Positions 16,752 through 25,585 of a stretch of 64,000 nucleotides of DNA are shown in pieces. The stretch spans positions 186,001 to 250,000 of the forward strand of contig NZ_PNLB01000003.1 of NCBI RefSeq assembly GCF_013822795.1, in the 5' to 3' direction. The position numbers were made by a program, and so were the translations under genes. This DNA comes from Phenylobacterium sp. Lineage in GTDB: Bacteria; Pseudomonadota; Alphaproteobacteria; Caulobacterales; Caulobacteraceae. How positions within the stretch are numbered: position 1 is the stretch's first letter; every line of letters starts with the position of its first letter. The notes under the pieces were generated by a model. That model saw only the letters and a program-made list of their open reading frames with translations, did no database searches and had not been told where the DNA came from.

Positions 16752-17539
16752 CGACAGGCGCGCTCGCCGCCCTGGCGATCGCAGCGCATGGCGCGGTAGC
16801 TGCGCCCCAGGGCGCCAGCGCGGTCGCCAAAGCCAACCGAGCCGCGCTTGAACCTTCCCGGCCCGACCGCTTCACCGGCGGCGAGCAAGTGTTCTCGTAT
16901 GCGCCTGGACGGCTCTACGAGATCTGGACCGCGCCGCTGCGGGTCACCACGCTCAGCCTTGGCCGCGGCGAGGACGTCGCCTCCATCGCCGCGGGCGATA
17001 CGGTGCGCTGGCAGATCGCAGAGACCCGTTCAGGGTCGGGCGCGGACCAGCGGACGCACATCCTGATAAAGCCCTTCGAGCGCGGCCTGGCCACCAACCT
17101 CGTGATCGCCACCAACCGGCGCGTCTACCTCGTCATGCTGCGCTCCGGAGCCGAGGGAGACTTCAACCTCGCCGCCTCCTGGACGCCAGAGCCGCCTGCG
17201 CCCCCGCCGCCGCCTCCCGCGGCATCGCCGCCTACGCCCGCAGAACCCCAGATCCTGGCGAGCGCCTTCAAGATCACGGCCCGCGGCCCGCGCCCGCCCT
17301 GGACGCCGACGGCGGTGATGACGGACGGCGCGCGCACCTACGTCGCCCTGCCCTCGGGAGCGACGACCGGTGAGGCTCCAACCCTCTCGGTTCTGGGGCC
17401 AGACGGTGAGCCCAAGCTCGTGAACCAGCGCCAGCGCGGCTCACTCCTCATCGTCGATGGCGTCATTGATCGCGCAGAGTTGCGACTGGGCAAGCAACGC
17501 CCCGTCCAGATCGTCCGTCTGCCGGAGGCGGCCCCATGA
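16730..17539 (+). CDS. trbG: TrbG, VirB9-like outer-membrane-complex protein
   Basis: 269 residues with a signal peptide ending near AVAAPQG. An N-terminal beta domain (YAPGRLYEIWTAPLRVTTLSL...GDTVRWQIAE) is followed by a Pro-rich linker at about 150-170 and a C-terminal beta domain (PTAVMTDGARTYVALP...). It pairs with TrbI in the core channel. The stop overlaps the trbI start as ATGA. Confidence 0.9.
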   Translation: MDTRRIVATGALAALAIAAHGAVAAPQGASAVAKANRAALEPSRPDRFTGGEQVFSYAPGRLYEIWTAPLRVTTLSLGRGEDVASIAAGDTVRWQIAETRSGSGADQRTHILIKPFERGLATNLVIATNRRVYLVMLRSGAEGDFNLAASWTPEPPAPPPPPPAASPPTPAEPQILASAFKITARGPRPPWTPTAVMTDGARTYVALPSGATTGEAPTLSVLGPDGEPKLVNQRQRGSLLIVDGVIDRAELRLGKQRPVQIVRLPEAAP

Positions 17540-18603
17540 GCAGGCCCGAGCCGATGGCCAAGGACGCAGAACTCAGCGTTCGCGCCGCCAGACCGGCCGT
17601 GGCGCGACTGAGGAAGGGCGCGGCCCTCGCCCTCGTTCTGACGGGCGCCGCGCTCGTCGCTGGCGCACTCGTCTGGTCTTTCGTACTCGCGCCTCACCTG
17701 AAGGCCAGGGCCCAAAGCGCCATAACCGAGGCCCCTCACGATGGATCAAAGCGGCAGGCCCGGCCCGCGGAGATCATTACGTCACAGCCGGCCAGCTACG
17801 ACAGGCTGGCCGACCTGCCGCCCCCTCGCGCGTTGGGGAATGCTCCGGAGCCTTCTTCGGCCGAGGATGCTGCGCCACGCTCTCGACCGCCCCCTGCGCC
17901 GACGCCGGACCGCGCGCCCCAACGCTCGGAGCTGCTGTTTGCAAGGCCTTCGGCAGGCGCCATCGCCCCGCAGCAATCTGCAGCCGTCCCGCCGGCGGCG
18001 ACAAACCTGCCGGCCGGTCTCGTCGCGCCGCTCTCGCCCTACGAACTGAAGGCCGGCTCGATCATTCCGGCGAGCTTGCTGAACGCAATCGACACCGCCC
18101 GGCCGGGGCCGGTGATCGCGCTCGTGAGCGCAAACGTGTTCGATACGGTCAGCGCCAAACACCTTCTTGCGCCGCAAGGGTCTCGCCTTGTCGGCCGCCA
18201 GGACGGGGCGTCTCGTTATGGCGAACGGCGCGCCTTCATCGTCTGGGAGCGGCTGATCCTGCCCAACGGCAAGAGCGTCGCGCTGATCGGCGCCGCCGGC
18301 GTCGACGCCCAAGGCGCGGCAGGCGTCGTTGGCCGCGCCGACCGCCGCCTTGGGCAAATGGGCCTGGGCGTTTTGCTCGCCGGCGCGATCACCGCTCTTG
18401 GGGAGATGGCCCGAGGCCACGATCGCGACGACGGAGGCTGGGCTACGAGCGCGGCCGACGCAGCGGCCATAGAGGCCGCCCAGGTTGGTGGACGGCTGAT
18501 CGACCGCGAGATGCAGGTCACGCCCTCTATTCGGCTGGAGGCCGGCGCCCCTGTCCGCGCCTTGCTCACACATGACCTGGTGCTGGAGCCGTACGTCCCA
18601 TGA
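17536..18603 (+). CDS. trbI: TrbI, VirB10-like channel protein
   Basis: 355 residues: a cytoplasmic N-terminus, one membrane helix at about 30-55, a Pro-rich periplasmic linker, and a C-terminal VirB10 beta-barrel domain starting at ELKAGSIIPASLLNAIDTARPGPVIALVSANVFDT and containing the GSRLVGRQDG motif. It spans both membranes. It overlaps traF as ATGA. Confidence 0.92.
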   Translation: MSRPEPMAKDAELSVRAARPAVARLRKGAALALVLTGAALVAGALVWSFVLAPHLKARAQSAITEAPHDGSKRQARPAEIITSQPASYDRLADLPPPRALGNAPEPSSAEDAAPRSRPPPAPTPDRAPQRSELLFARPSAGAIAPQQSAAVPPAATNLPAGLVAPLSPYELKAGSIIPASLLNAIDTARPGPVIALVSANVFDTVSAKHLLAPQGSRLVGRQDGASRYGERRAFIVWERLILPNGKSVALIGAAGVDAQGAAGVVGRADRRLGQMGLGVLLAGAITALGEMARGHDRDDGGWATSAADAAAIEAAQVGGRLIDREMQVTPSIRLEAGAPVRALLTHDLVLEPYVP

Positions 18604-19091
18604 GGCGCCTTCCCACACGCATCGAGGCGACCTTGATGGGCCTCTCGGCGCTCGCCCTCGCCAGCCAGAGCGGCTTCAAGCTGGCCATAGTCAATGAGAG
18701 CCCGAGCCTGCCCAAGGGCCTCTATCTGCGCCTTGCCGGGACGCCGGGCGTCGGCGACGTCGTCGCGCTTCGGCCCCCAGCGCTCGCGCGGCCCTACCTT
18801 GCGCAACTTGGAACGCCCAAGAACGTGCTGCTGCTGAAGCGCGTCGCGGCCGTCGAGGGAGACGTCGTCTGCGCGAGCGGGAGGAGAGTCTCAACGCCGC
18901 GGCGCGGCGTCCTCCTGCACGGACATGACAGCCAAGGACGTCAGCTTCCGGCCTGGCGCGGCTGCCGCTCGCTGGGGCCAGGCCAGGTTTTCCTGCTCGG
19001 CGACAGCGCCGACAGCTTCGACGCCCGCTACTTTGGCCCGGTCCACCGCGCCGAACTCAAAGGCCGTTTCCTAGGCGTGCTGACATGGTGA
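18600..19091 (+). CDS. traF: TraF, S26-family peptidase for pilin maturation
   Basis: 163 residues with an N-terminal membrane anchor. The catalytic Ser lies in NESPSLPKGLY and the Lys in LLKRVAAVEGD. A late DSADSFDARYFGPV block is typical of signal-peptidase-like TraF. In RP4, TraF cyclises the TrbC pilin. Its place at the end of the trb block and 4-base overlap with trbI support the same partner here. Confidence 0.88.
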   Translation: MRRLPTRIEATLMGLSALALASQSGFKLAIVNESPSLPKGLYLRLAGTPGVGDVVALRPPALARPYLAQLGTPKNVLLLKRVAAVEGDVVCASGRRVSTPRRGVLLHGHDSQGRQLPAWRGCRSLGPGQVFLLGDSADSFDARYFGPVHRAELKGRFLGVLTW

Positions 19092-19681
19092 CGAGGCTGC
19101 CCTGCCTGCTTCTGCTGTTGGCGGCCTCGCCGGCGCCAGCCGCCGACTGGAGCGGCGCGGGCGGCGCGTTGATCGTCGGTCCGGCCAACGCGCAAGTCAC
19201 GCCAGACCCGCCGATCGCGCAGCCGGCCGCATTGTCCGAATTATCGAAGCAGCCCTTCGCCGAACTCGTGGATGCCGCCGCCGCCCGACATGGGCTCGAT
19301 CCCAAGCTCCTGCACTCGCTGGTGCTGGTCGAGAGCGGCTACCGCGCCGACGCAGTGTCCCTCGCCGGGGCCGTCGGGCTCACCCAGTTGATGCCCGCAA
19401 CGGCGCGCGAGTTAGGCGTCACGGATCGCAATGATCCGCGCGAGAATCTCCTGGGGGGAGCGGCGTACCTCTCCGCGCAGTTGGAAAGGTTTCGCGATCT
19501 TCGGCTGGCCTTGGCCGCCTACAATGCAGGTCCAGCGCGCGTAGAGGCCCTGGGCCGTGTTCCGGCGATCGAGGAGACCGAAGTCTATGTCGACCGGGTC
19601 ATCAGCTGCTTCCTGGCCCTGACCGCCGGGCGGCCCGTCCGCTCGGTGCGCGCCTGCGAGCCTCAAGCCGCAAAGCCATGA
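19085..19681 (+). CDS. Lytic transglycosylase (VirB1-like SLT domain)
   Basis: 198 residues with a signal peptide (LLLLLAASPAPAAD). The SLT fold motifs are in order: catalytic Glu in LVLVESGY, GLTQLMPATARELGV, NLLGGAAYLSAQL and LALAAYNAGP. It opens peptidoglycan locally for assembly of the transfer apparatus. It overlaps traF by 7 bases, so it belongs to the same transcript. Confidence 0.9.
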   Translation: MVTRLPCLLLLLAASPAPAADWSGAGGALIVGPANAQVTPDPPIAQPAALSELSKQPFAELVDAAAARHGLDPKLLHSLVLVESGYRADAVSLAGAVGLTQLMPATARELGVTDRNDPRENLLGGAAYLSAQLERFRDLRLALAAYNAGPARVEALGRVPAIEETEVYVDRVISCFLALTAGRPVRSVRACEPQAAKP

Positions 19682-19697
19682 GAAGGGAGAACCAGCC

Positions 19698-20045
19698 ATG
19701 TCCAGCGATCCACTCCGACTGACGCCCCCGGGGCGCCTGCTGGCTTGGCCGGCGGTGCGCCAGATGGTCGGCATCAGCCGCACCACAGCCTGGCGGCTTC
19801 AGAACACCGGAGCGTTCCCTCTGCCGGTCGTGATCTCAGCCGGGCGCGTAGGATGGCGCGAAGAAGACATCGCCGCCTGGACCGCGTCCTTGGCGTCCCA
19901 TGCCCTGCGCCGGCGGAAGATGACGTCGCCCACCGACGGTCCTGAACCGCCTGCCTCACCCCTCCCGCCCGCTCGCCCTCGCGCCCAGTCGGCGGCAGGC
20001 AAAGCTGATCGTCGCGGCGTGCAGCAACTGGGTTTCGACTTCTGA
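19698..20045 (+). CDS. AlpA/MerR-like DNA-binding protein
   Basis: 115 residues. Residues 10-60 show an AlpA-type winged helix-turn-helix (LLAWPAVRQMVGISRTTAWRLQNTGAFPLPVVISAGRVGWREEDIAAWTAS). The basic, Pro-rich tail is of unknown role. AlpA proteins regulate integrases of mobile elements. It closes the transfer operon after 16 bases and converges with the nuclease gene. Confidence 0.8.
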   Translation: MSSDPLRLTPPGRLLAWPAVRQMVGISRTTAWRLQNTGAFPLPVVISAGRVGWREEDIAAWTASLASHALRRRKMTSPTDGPEPPASPLPPARPRAQSAAGKADRRGVQQLGFDF

Positions 20046-20047
20046 GC

Positions 20048-20479
20048 CTAGCGGCCGTTTCCGCCCTCCGCGACGCCGGCCCGGCGCATCAGGTCGCCGA
20101 CCGACGCAGATCCCAGTCGGCAATCGGCCACGACGCGGTCGAAGCTTCGCCGGCCGGCGATGCAGGTCAGGGTCTTGCCGCGAACGACACGCTCCAGAGC
20201 CTGTTTCGCCTCCCGCCCGCCAGGTGCGCTCAGTTCAGGCGCATAGAAATCGGCCAGACGCACTTCGACCCACTGATCGGGCCTTGCAGCCAGGCCGACG
20301 CAGAGGCTGTCGCCGTCGCCCACATAGGTCACGGGCCCTCGAAACGTCGAGCCGGGGGAGAGATGCGCCGGCGCCGGTCCGCGGTCGGGGATCGCCTTGC
20401 AAGGATCTGCGAGCGCCACGGCCGGCGTAAGCAAGAACGCGACGCCCATCCCCCCCAACAATGCGCCGCCCCTCGTCAT
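20048..20479 (-). CDS. Secreted thermonuclease-like (SNase-fold) protein
   Basis: 143 residues with a signal peptide (FLLTPAVALADP). An SNase-like core follows: VTYVGDGDSLCVG, VRLADFYAPELSAPGGREAK and a basic CIAGRRSFDRVVADC stretch. SNase-domain proteins are frequent companions of trb-type ICEs, but their role there is unsettled. It ends convergently 3 bases from the AlpA-like gene. Confidence 0.75.
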   Translation of the reverse strand: MTRGGALLGGMGVAFLLTPAVALADPCKAIPDRGPAPAHLSPGSTFRGPVTYVGDGDSLCVGLAARPDQWVEVRLADFYAPELSAPGGREAKQALERVVRGKTLTCIAGRRSFDRVVADCRLGSASVGDLMRRAGVAEGGNGR

Positions 20480-20599
20480 GGGGCGAGCATACCGGTCTTG
20501 TTGACGCGTGAAACGCGGGCGCTGGCGGATTTCGGTGGATGATCATTCTGTTCACGCCTTCGACGTGCGCATCGCGACGCTAGGTCGATTGACTTATAT

Positions 20600-20614
20600 G
20601 TTCTATTTTTGTTC
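20600..20614 (+). promoter_or_regulatory. LexA-type SOS box, perfect GTTC-N7-GTTC
   Basis: GTTCTATTTTTGTTC matches the alphaproteobacterial LexA operator exactly. A TTGACT (20589-20594) six bases upstream could be the -35 element, so the box would overlap the promoter. It precedes three closely spaced small genes. A near-identical arrangement (box followed by CGCCATGC) recurs on the chromosome at 32493-32507. Confidence 0.7.
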
Positions 20615-20624
20615 TCGTCGCGCC

Positions 20625-20702
20625 ATGCTCTCCGCAAAGCCTTCCGCCGCCTCTTCATCCCCGCGCATCCCCTCAGCGCACATGCAGGAAATGCTGCTGT
20701 GA
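20625..20702 (+). CDS. Possible 25-residue leader peptide downstream of the LexA box
   Basis: ATG 20625 lies 11 bases after the LexA box and opens a 25-codon frame whose TGA overlaps a GTG start as GTGA. The overlap suggests translational coupling. No homology is recognisable and there is no Shine-Dalgarno; the message could be almost leaderless. The frame may instead be chance. Confidence 0.3.
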   Translation: MLSAKPSAASSSPRIPSAHMQEMLL

Positions 20703-20950
20703 AAGGTGCGAGAACGATCGCCAAGCTTCGCCGCATCCGCCTTTCCCCAATGGACGGCGGCGACACGCTTCACTTCCAGATCATGGGACGTGACCGTCCC
20801 GAGTATCTCTCCGTGCCTGAGGTTCCTCCGTTCGAGGGCGAAGAGGCGTGGTTCGAACTGGAGCGCATCCGCGGGCCAGTGTGGATGACCTGGAAAGTGC
20901 TCCGTCAGACGACCGAACCGCAATGGGCTCGCGCAACCTCGACCGCATAA
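20699..20950 (+). CDS. Hypothetical protein under the LexA box
   Basis: 83 residues from GTG 20699. The frame also extends upstream to 20609, but that start would lie inside the operator. The core (MDGGDTLHFQIMGRDRPEYLSVPEVPPFEGEEAWFELERIRGPVWMTWKVLRQ) looks like a small beta-rich domain. No family recognised. It overlaps the next gene by 28 bases, consistent with an operon. Confidence 0.5.
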   Translation: MKGARTIAKLRRIRLSPMDGGDTLHFQIMGRDRPEYLSVPEVPPFEGEEAWFELERIRGPVWMTWKVLRQTTEPQWARATSTA

Positions 20951-21342
20951 CGATCGCCGAGCGCCGCCGAGGCGCTGAGACCATCTCCGACATGTGGAAG
21001 GGCCGCTGGAAGGTGCGGGCCTACTGCGAGAGCTGCACGACGGAGCTGCGTGTGGATCTGGAGGCGATGGTCAGGCTTCTGGGACCAGGCTTCGTGCTCT
21101 GGAACAGGACGACCCGCTGCCGGGCGATCCTCTCCGTGGGCGAGTGCAGCGGCCGGGTGTTCTTCAAAGGCAAGCCGCCCGGCGCGAGCGGGTTCGACTA
21201 TCTCGGCACGCCGCCCAGGATGCTGCGGCCCAAGGCCGGGCCAATGTCGTCCGGCCGCGGCGCCTACCTGAACCCCGAGGATATCGAGCCGACCGCCATG
21301 ACCGCCGCCAGAGGCCCCTCCCCGCCGGAGCCTGTGAAATGA
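20923..21342 (+). CDS. Hypothetical protein with Cys motifs, LexA-box operon
   Basis: 139 residues from ATG 20923. The N-terminal half has CESC and later single Cys residues (TTRCRAILSVGECSGRVFF) that could form a zinc site. The tail is Pro-rich and probably disordered. Its TGA overlaps the following ATG. No known family; a nucleic-acid or repair role would be inference from the operator alone. Confidence 0.6.
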   Translation: MGSRNLDRITIAERRRGAETISDMWKGRWKVRAYCESCTTELRVDLEAMVRLLGPGFVLWNRTTRCRAILSVGECSGRVFFKGKPPGASGFDYLGTPPRMLRPKAGPMSSGRGAYLNPEDIEPTAMTAARGPSPPEPVK

Positions 21343-21539
21343 GCAAGTACGAGACGCTGATTTCGGAGATGCGCTACCAGGACCGGCTCAAGATCGCCTG
21401 CGCGTGCGGCCACAAGGCCGACTTCAGCCAGGCCGAGGCCATCGCCCTATTTGGCCCTGACGCGACCCCGTTCGACATCCGCCGGCGCCTGCGGTGCAGC
21501 CGGTGCCATGAGATCGGCAAGGTCGAGGTGATGATTTAG
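21339..21539 (+). CDS. Small zinc-ribbon protein
   Basis: 66 residues with paired motifs CACGH and CSRCHE about 40 residues apart, a treble-clef or ribbon-like zinc site. The intervening segment has FGPDATPFDIRRRLRC. It starts with a 4-base ATGA overlap. It shares an overall CxCG...RRRL/CxRC look with the chromosomal protein at 32517-32837, which also follows a LexA-like box. Confidence 0.65.
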   Translation: MSKYETLISEMRYQDRLKIACACGHKADFSQAEAIALFGPDATPFDIRRRLRCSRCHEIGKVEVMI

Positions 21540-21743
21540 CTCATAGCTCTGATATATCCGAGACGGGCGGACACCGGACGTTGATTAAATCCTGATCTTG
21601 TTCGCCATCGCATCGGCCTGAGTTTCAAGGGTTTGATAGTCTTCGATGTATCGGCCCGCAAAGCCGTTCACGCCACGTGACTTGTATTGCTGCACAAGCG
21701 CCTCTTCGCTTGCCCTCCGGCCTCGCCCCACAAGGATGTAGCA

Positions 21744-22217
21744 TCAGGAAATTGCCCCAAGGCGATGCCCTCGGACCTTCCAAACCAGTGCTTCTCTTCG
21801 AAGGTAGATAAAGTACGCGATCGAACTTTGCCGATCGCGCATTCTTGCCAAAGCAATCGCCTCTCTTCCGTCGTCGCTAATTACTGGAAATGACACTTCA
21901 ACGACCGCGCCGTGCATGGCGAGACCTTCATTCGACCTCGCAAGGTCCTGAACCTCCGAACAAGTTGTCGAAGTTGACTGGAACCCCTGCTTGGTGCGCG
22001 CAATCATCGCAACGGAAGGGCTGCTCCCGACCCAGCCGTCGGACATCGCTGCATGTGTAGTAACTACTGGCGCTGAAACCAAAGTGGCATCTGGGAAGGC
22101 GCGCATCCCTTCGCGAGCCGCCGCGACCGCAGCCTGACAATCCGCGCTTGCAGCCTCAACCCGCGCGAATTGCGAGGAACAAATCACGAACGCAGCTAGA
22201 ATCGACAACACGCGCAT
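21744..22217 (-). CDS. Hypothetical secreted protein
   Basis: 157 residues from ATG 22217. A good signal peptide (MRVLSILAAFVICSSQFARVEA) is followed by a mature domain with several Cys. No family recognised. Codon use is less GC-biased than the trb genes, as in the neighbouring metallopeptidase, which suggests a separate acquisition. The 204 bases to its right-hand neighbour at 21540-21743 show nothing I can name. Confidence 0.55.
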   Translation of the reverse strand: MRVLSILAAFVICSSQFARVEAASADCQAAVAAAREGMRAFPDATLVSAPVVTTHAAMSDGWVGSSPSVAMIARTKQGFQSTSTTCSEVQDLARSNEGLAMHGAVVEVSFPVISDDGREAIALARMRDRQSSIAYFIYLRREALVWKVRGHRLGAIS

Positions 22218-22373
22218 GCGCCAGTCCGCCCCTAGAAACATTTCCAATACCGCTACCATACAGCGAACGCGGGGCCACAACCTTCAACCTAAAGTGAGCA
22301 AGACTCCGCTTGACGTCACACCTTTACAGAGAAAGCATAAATTTTTCTCGCAATGGATGTATGCGGAGGCGAT

Positions 22374-23516
22374 ATGACCGAACCAACCACTGTCGATGGC
22401 GTCACGGTTGTCGGCACCCCACCGACATATAACTGGAACTCGTTTCCCACTCAGGCGCCAAATCCCGATCCCTCAAGCCTTCCATGGGTCATTCAATGGG
22501 TTGCTAGAAGCAACCATTCAGTTGATTTCGCATACAATGCTGTAGATACGTCAGCTGTGACTTTTGATGCCAACGTTTCCACCGTATATCAGTTCCTAAT
22601 GAAGATGCCGGCCCAAGCTAGATATATAAATCTTTCGCTAGGAAACGACGCTAGCACCGTTAACGTCGACGTCGTAGATGTTCCTGGATCTACGAACAAT
22701 CAAACTCCGCTAGATTTAGGAATGTCGGAAAATCGTTGGTTGTTCAAATTTGTTAGCTCCACAATATCTGGTGAAGCTGCGGAAACTATATTTTCTAATG
22801 GCAAATACATTGTTCATATTGATGCGCAAAAGATAATGACGGATACACCGCGATTTGGAGCGGTAATGGATGATACTGAGTTGGGTTACATATTGGCTCA
22901 CGAGATGGGTCATGCCAACAAGACAAGCCTCGCCCTGGCAACACACTTCAATTCAGACGGAACTTGGAGTCAGTACGAATAAGATACTATTGAACAGTTT
23001 GCAAATGAGCTCGGCAGGGAGCTCGCCAATTACTACGGGATTTCCTACCCAACTAACACCCAAATTCAAACGAAATATCCGAATGGATTACTTCCTTTCG
23101 GATTCGATCTTGATCAGATTATTCCGACGACCGCGCATCGGGGTGGTGATGACGGAGAGGCGGTATCAGGACCGCTGGTCATTTCCGGATCACTTGAAAA
23201 CGACGCAATACTAGGAGGCTCGGGAGATGACATCCTGATGGGCAGAGACGGCGATGATACGCTGTCCGGCGGCGAAGGTTACGACGCCCTTATTGGTGGA
23301 AGCGGCGCGGATTTGTTCAAAATTTCGGCCGGCTTAGGCGTTGATCGCATCTACGATTTCAACGCTGAAGAAGGTGATCGCCTTAGCGTTGAAGGCCAGA
23401 CTTACAATATTGGCCAAGTCGGGGCGGACGTCGTTCTTACGTTTGATACCGGCTCCCGATTGATTGTGATGGGAGCTCATTTGAATGAACTCCCTAGTGG
23501 GTGGATCACAGGTTAG
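22374..23516 (+). pseudogene. RTX-type secreted zinc metallopeptidase interrupted by an in-frame TAA
   Basis: From ATG 22374 (GGAGG five bases upstream) a 202-codon frame runs to TAA 22980-22982, and the same frame continues open to TAG 23516. The first part has HEMGH at residues 176-180. The downstream part has a possible third ligand region (TIEQFANELGRELANYYG), glycine/aspartate RTX nonapeptides (GGSGDDILMG, GDDTLSGGEG, GGSGADLF) and a typical type I secretion C-terminus. One base change (GAA to TAA) would explain the break. The region is clearly AT-richer than its surroundings. It is a recent pseudogene or, less likely, a readthrough gene. Confidence 0.82.
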
Positions 23517-23679
23517 GAAATCGAAACGAGGTTCAGGCGCGGCCCGTAGTCCCTCGCGAGGAGATTGCGTGTTGGTTGAGCTGGAACGACCGCCGCCGCC
23601 GTCACGCAATCGATTCCGACTGGACGATCCTCGCAGGCACTGATCGCGAATCGTCCAGTGTCGCGGCTATCACCGCCCC

Positions 23680-23985
23680 ATGAAGCAGCACACCGGCGAC
23701 GAAATCCGCGCGATCATGACGGAGATGCCGGCCGAGGCTATCGCGAGCCTGCAGGCGGCGCACGCCGAGCATCAGATCACCGAACATGAGGCCCGCTGGT
23801 GGGGGTATCTGAAGTTTGCCTACACCGGAGCCTACGAGGGGACCTCGTACACGATCGAGGTGATGGGAAACGGCGGCGAGTTTACCCAGAACTTCCTCCC
23901 CTACGTGCTGGAAGCGCGCGAGGGCGACAAGCGCCATGGGCTAGTCCGAAAGCCCTGGCCGGAAAGCGGATTCGACCGGGCCTGA
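23680..23985 (+). CDS. Hypothetical protein
   Basis: 101 residues, acidic, probably a small soluble alpha/beta protein (EARWWGYLKFAYTGAYEGTSYTIEVMGNGGEFTQNFLPYVLEAREGDKRHGLVRKPW). No family recognised. It stands alone between the broken metallopeptidase and a leftward gene group. The following 258 bases (23986-24243) contain no feature I can support. Confidence 0.5.
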   Translation: MKQHTGDEIRAIMTEMPAEAIASLQAAHAEHQITEHEARWWGYLKFAYTGAYEGTSYTIEVMGNGGEFTQNFLPYVLEAREGDKRHGLVRKPWPESGFDRA

Positions 23986-24243
23986 ACAGTCAAGGCCGCC
24001 GCCTTTGCCGCCCCTGCTAAGACAACGCCCCTCTGCCGATCGTTGGGCAATCGTAAGCAGGAACATCAGCCCCAACATCGCCAGGACGACTATGGATACG
24101 GTGATCGGCTTCACGCTCTAGACCGGCTCCAGCCCGGGATCGAAGCGCTGCCGACCATCCGTCAGCAGCGCGACAGTCTGCAACCTCACTTCTGCTTCCT
24201 CGGCCCAAGGTCGAGGTGACGATCGCCACCTCACCGGTTCGGC

Positions 24244-24549
24244 TCAATTCAAGCGAAGGAGCCGCAGCAGCCAGCTCACCACGCCCGAAATAAGGGAAGC
24301 AAAGGCAAACGCGAGCCAGATGTACATGACAGCTTTCAGGCCACTGACGACCATCTGAAGACTGTCGTCGACATAGAACCTCGACGCCCACGCTCCCGCG
24401 ACTAGGTGCACATGGCCGGTCGCGGCGATTGGCTCAGTCGGCGAGATAAGTCGGATGCCCTCAAATGCCACGAGCGCGACCACGCCCGCGAAAAACACGA
24501 CGGCGTTGACCCACCAGATCAAGGTTCGCCCCTCTTTGGTGACGCTCAC
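24244..24549 (-). CDS. Small membrane protein next to SRAP gene
   Basis: 101 residues with hydrophobic segments at about 12-32 and 68-95, the second longer. GTG start overlaps the SRAP stop as GTGA, so the two are translationally coupled. Function unknown. Confidence 0.55.
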   Translation of the reverse strand: MSVTKEGRTLIWWVNAVVFFAGVVALVAFEGIRLISPTEPIAATGHVHLVAGAWASRFYVDDSLQMVVSGLKAVMYIWLAFAFASLISGVVSWLLRLLRLN

Positions 24550-25283
24550 GCAACTGGCTCCATCCCGACTTCGTCCTTCTTCACGGCCCGCGCCACGATC
24601 TGCAGCGAGCCGTCAGGCAACGGCCGCTGAAGCGCCTTGGCCTCCGACCAGGGCGCCCGCATCCAGACGTCGCGCTCTTCCTCGGTCGTGAGGATGACCG
24701 GCATGGCCTTCGGGTGGATCGCGCCGACCTCCGCATTCGGCTCGGTCGTCAGGAACGCGAACAGGTCGATCGTCTCCAGGCCGGTCTTGATCTTGCGCAC
24801 GCTCTCCCAGCCTCGAACCTCGATGCCGGCGAAGAACGACAGCGGTCGGTCCTCGCCGTGGGCGAACCAAACGTCGCCGCCGGCTTCCCGGTTGAACTCG
24901 CTGAAGCTGGTGAAGGGCACGAGGCAGCGGTTCGGCGGCTCAAGCCAGCGTGTCCAGTGTCTGCTCGACGTGTTGCGGACGTTGGTCGTCCCGCCGTCCG
25001 GCTCCATCTTCAGCAGCTCGTTGAAGTCGAACTCCTTGCCCTTGGCGCGGAGCTTGTCGGCGCGGGCCGTGGCGTTCTTGTAGATCGCCTGGCTGGAACT
25101 CGGCATGCCCCAACGGACCATCGCCAGTTCCTGGCCGCCCTCGGCCGCGTGGCGGATGATCGGCGCGGCGTAGTCAGGGAAGATTCCCGGCAGCGGGGGC
25201 AGGTTGCCCGTCCGGTCGTTCATGTGGCGGACCAGGGCGTTGATCGCCGCTTGGCCCTTGGTCTGGCTGTAGAGGTTACACAT
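24546..25283 (-). CDS. SRAP (YedK/HMCES-like) abasic-site-binding protein
   Basis: 245 residues. Cys2 directly follows the initiator Met (MCNLYS), as required for the thiazolidine cross-link to abasic sites. Conserved blocks are present: [28 protein letters not shown] and [14 protein letters not shown] proteins shield abasic sites in single-stranded DNA. One carried on a conjugative element could protect transferred single strands, which is inference. It sits in a leftward trio with two small membrane proteins. Confidence 0.9.
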   Translation of the reverse strand: MCNLYSQTKGQAAINALVRHMNDRTGNLPPLPGIFPDYAAPIIRHAAEGGQELAMVRWGMPSSSQAIYKNATARADKLRAKGKEFDFNELLKMEPDGGTTNVRNTSSRHWTRWLEPPNRCLVPFTSFSEFNREAGGDVWFAHGEDRPLSFFAGIEVRGWESVRKIKTGLETIDLFAFLTTEPNAEVGAIHPKAMPVILTTEEERDVWMRAPWSEAKALQRPLPDGSLQIVARAVKKDEVGMEPVA

Positions 25284-25527
25284 TACGACTGCCCCTAAGC
25301 GATCGCCACACAGCGCCGGCTATAGACGCGCTCCAGATCGCGCCAACGACAAAGAGCGTGCCGACGCCGGCAATAGCCAGAAGGAAGGCAGAACTGGCCC
25401 CCTCCCAGTTTGCAGCAAGACCGAAGGCGGCGATGATTGCGCCAAAGGTGCAGACAACCGCGCTCCACGACGCCCCGACCAGAGCCGCGCGCGACGCCGA
25501 CCGCCTGAGCTCTGCGGACTTCAACAA
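25276..25527 (-). CDS. Small hydrophobic protein upstream of SRAP gene
   Basis: 83 residues with two hydrophobic segments (about 18-38 and 45-68) and a basic tail. The only starts are TTG codons and no clear Shine-Dalgarno is seen, so the exact start is doubtful. It overlaps the SRAP start by 8 bases. Confidence 0.4.
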   Translation of the reverse strand: MLKSAELRRSASRAALVGASWSAVVCTFGAIIAAFGLAANWEGASSAFLLAIAGVGTLFVVGAIWSASIAGAVWRSLRGSRNV

Positions 25528-25585
25528 TGGTGTGCCCCCACGCGGCCCGCAATAAGGCGAAGGTGATGGCGCCGAAGCTCAGCCG

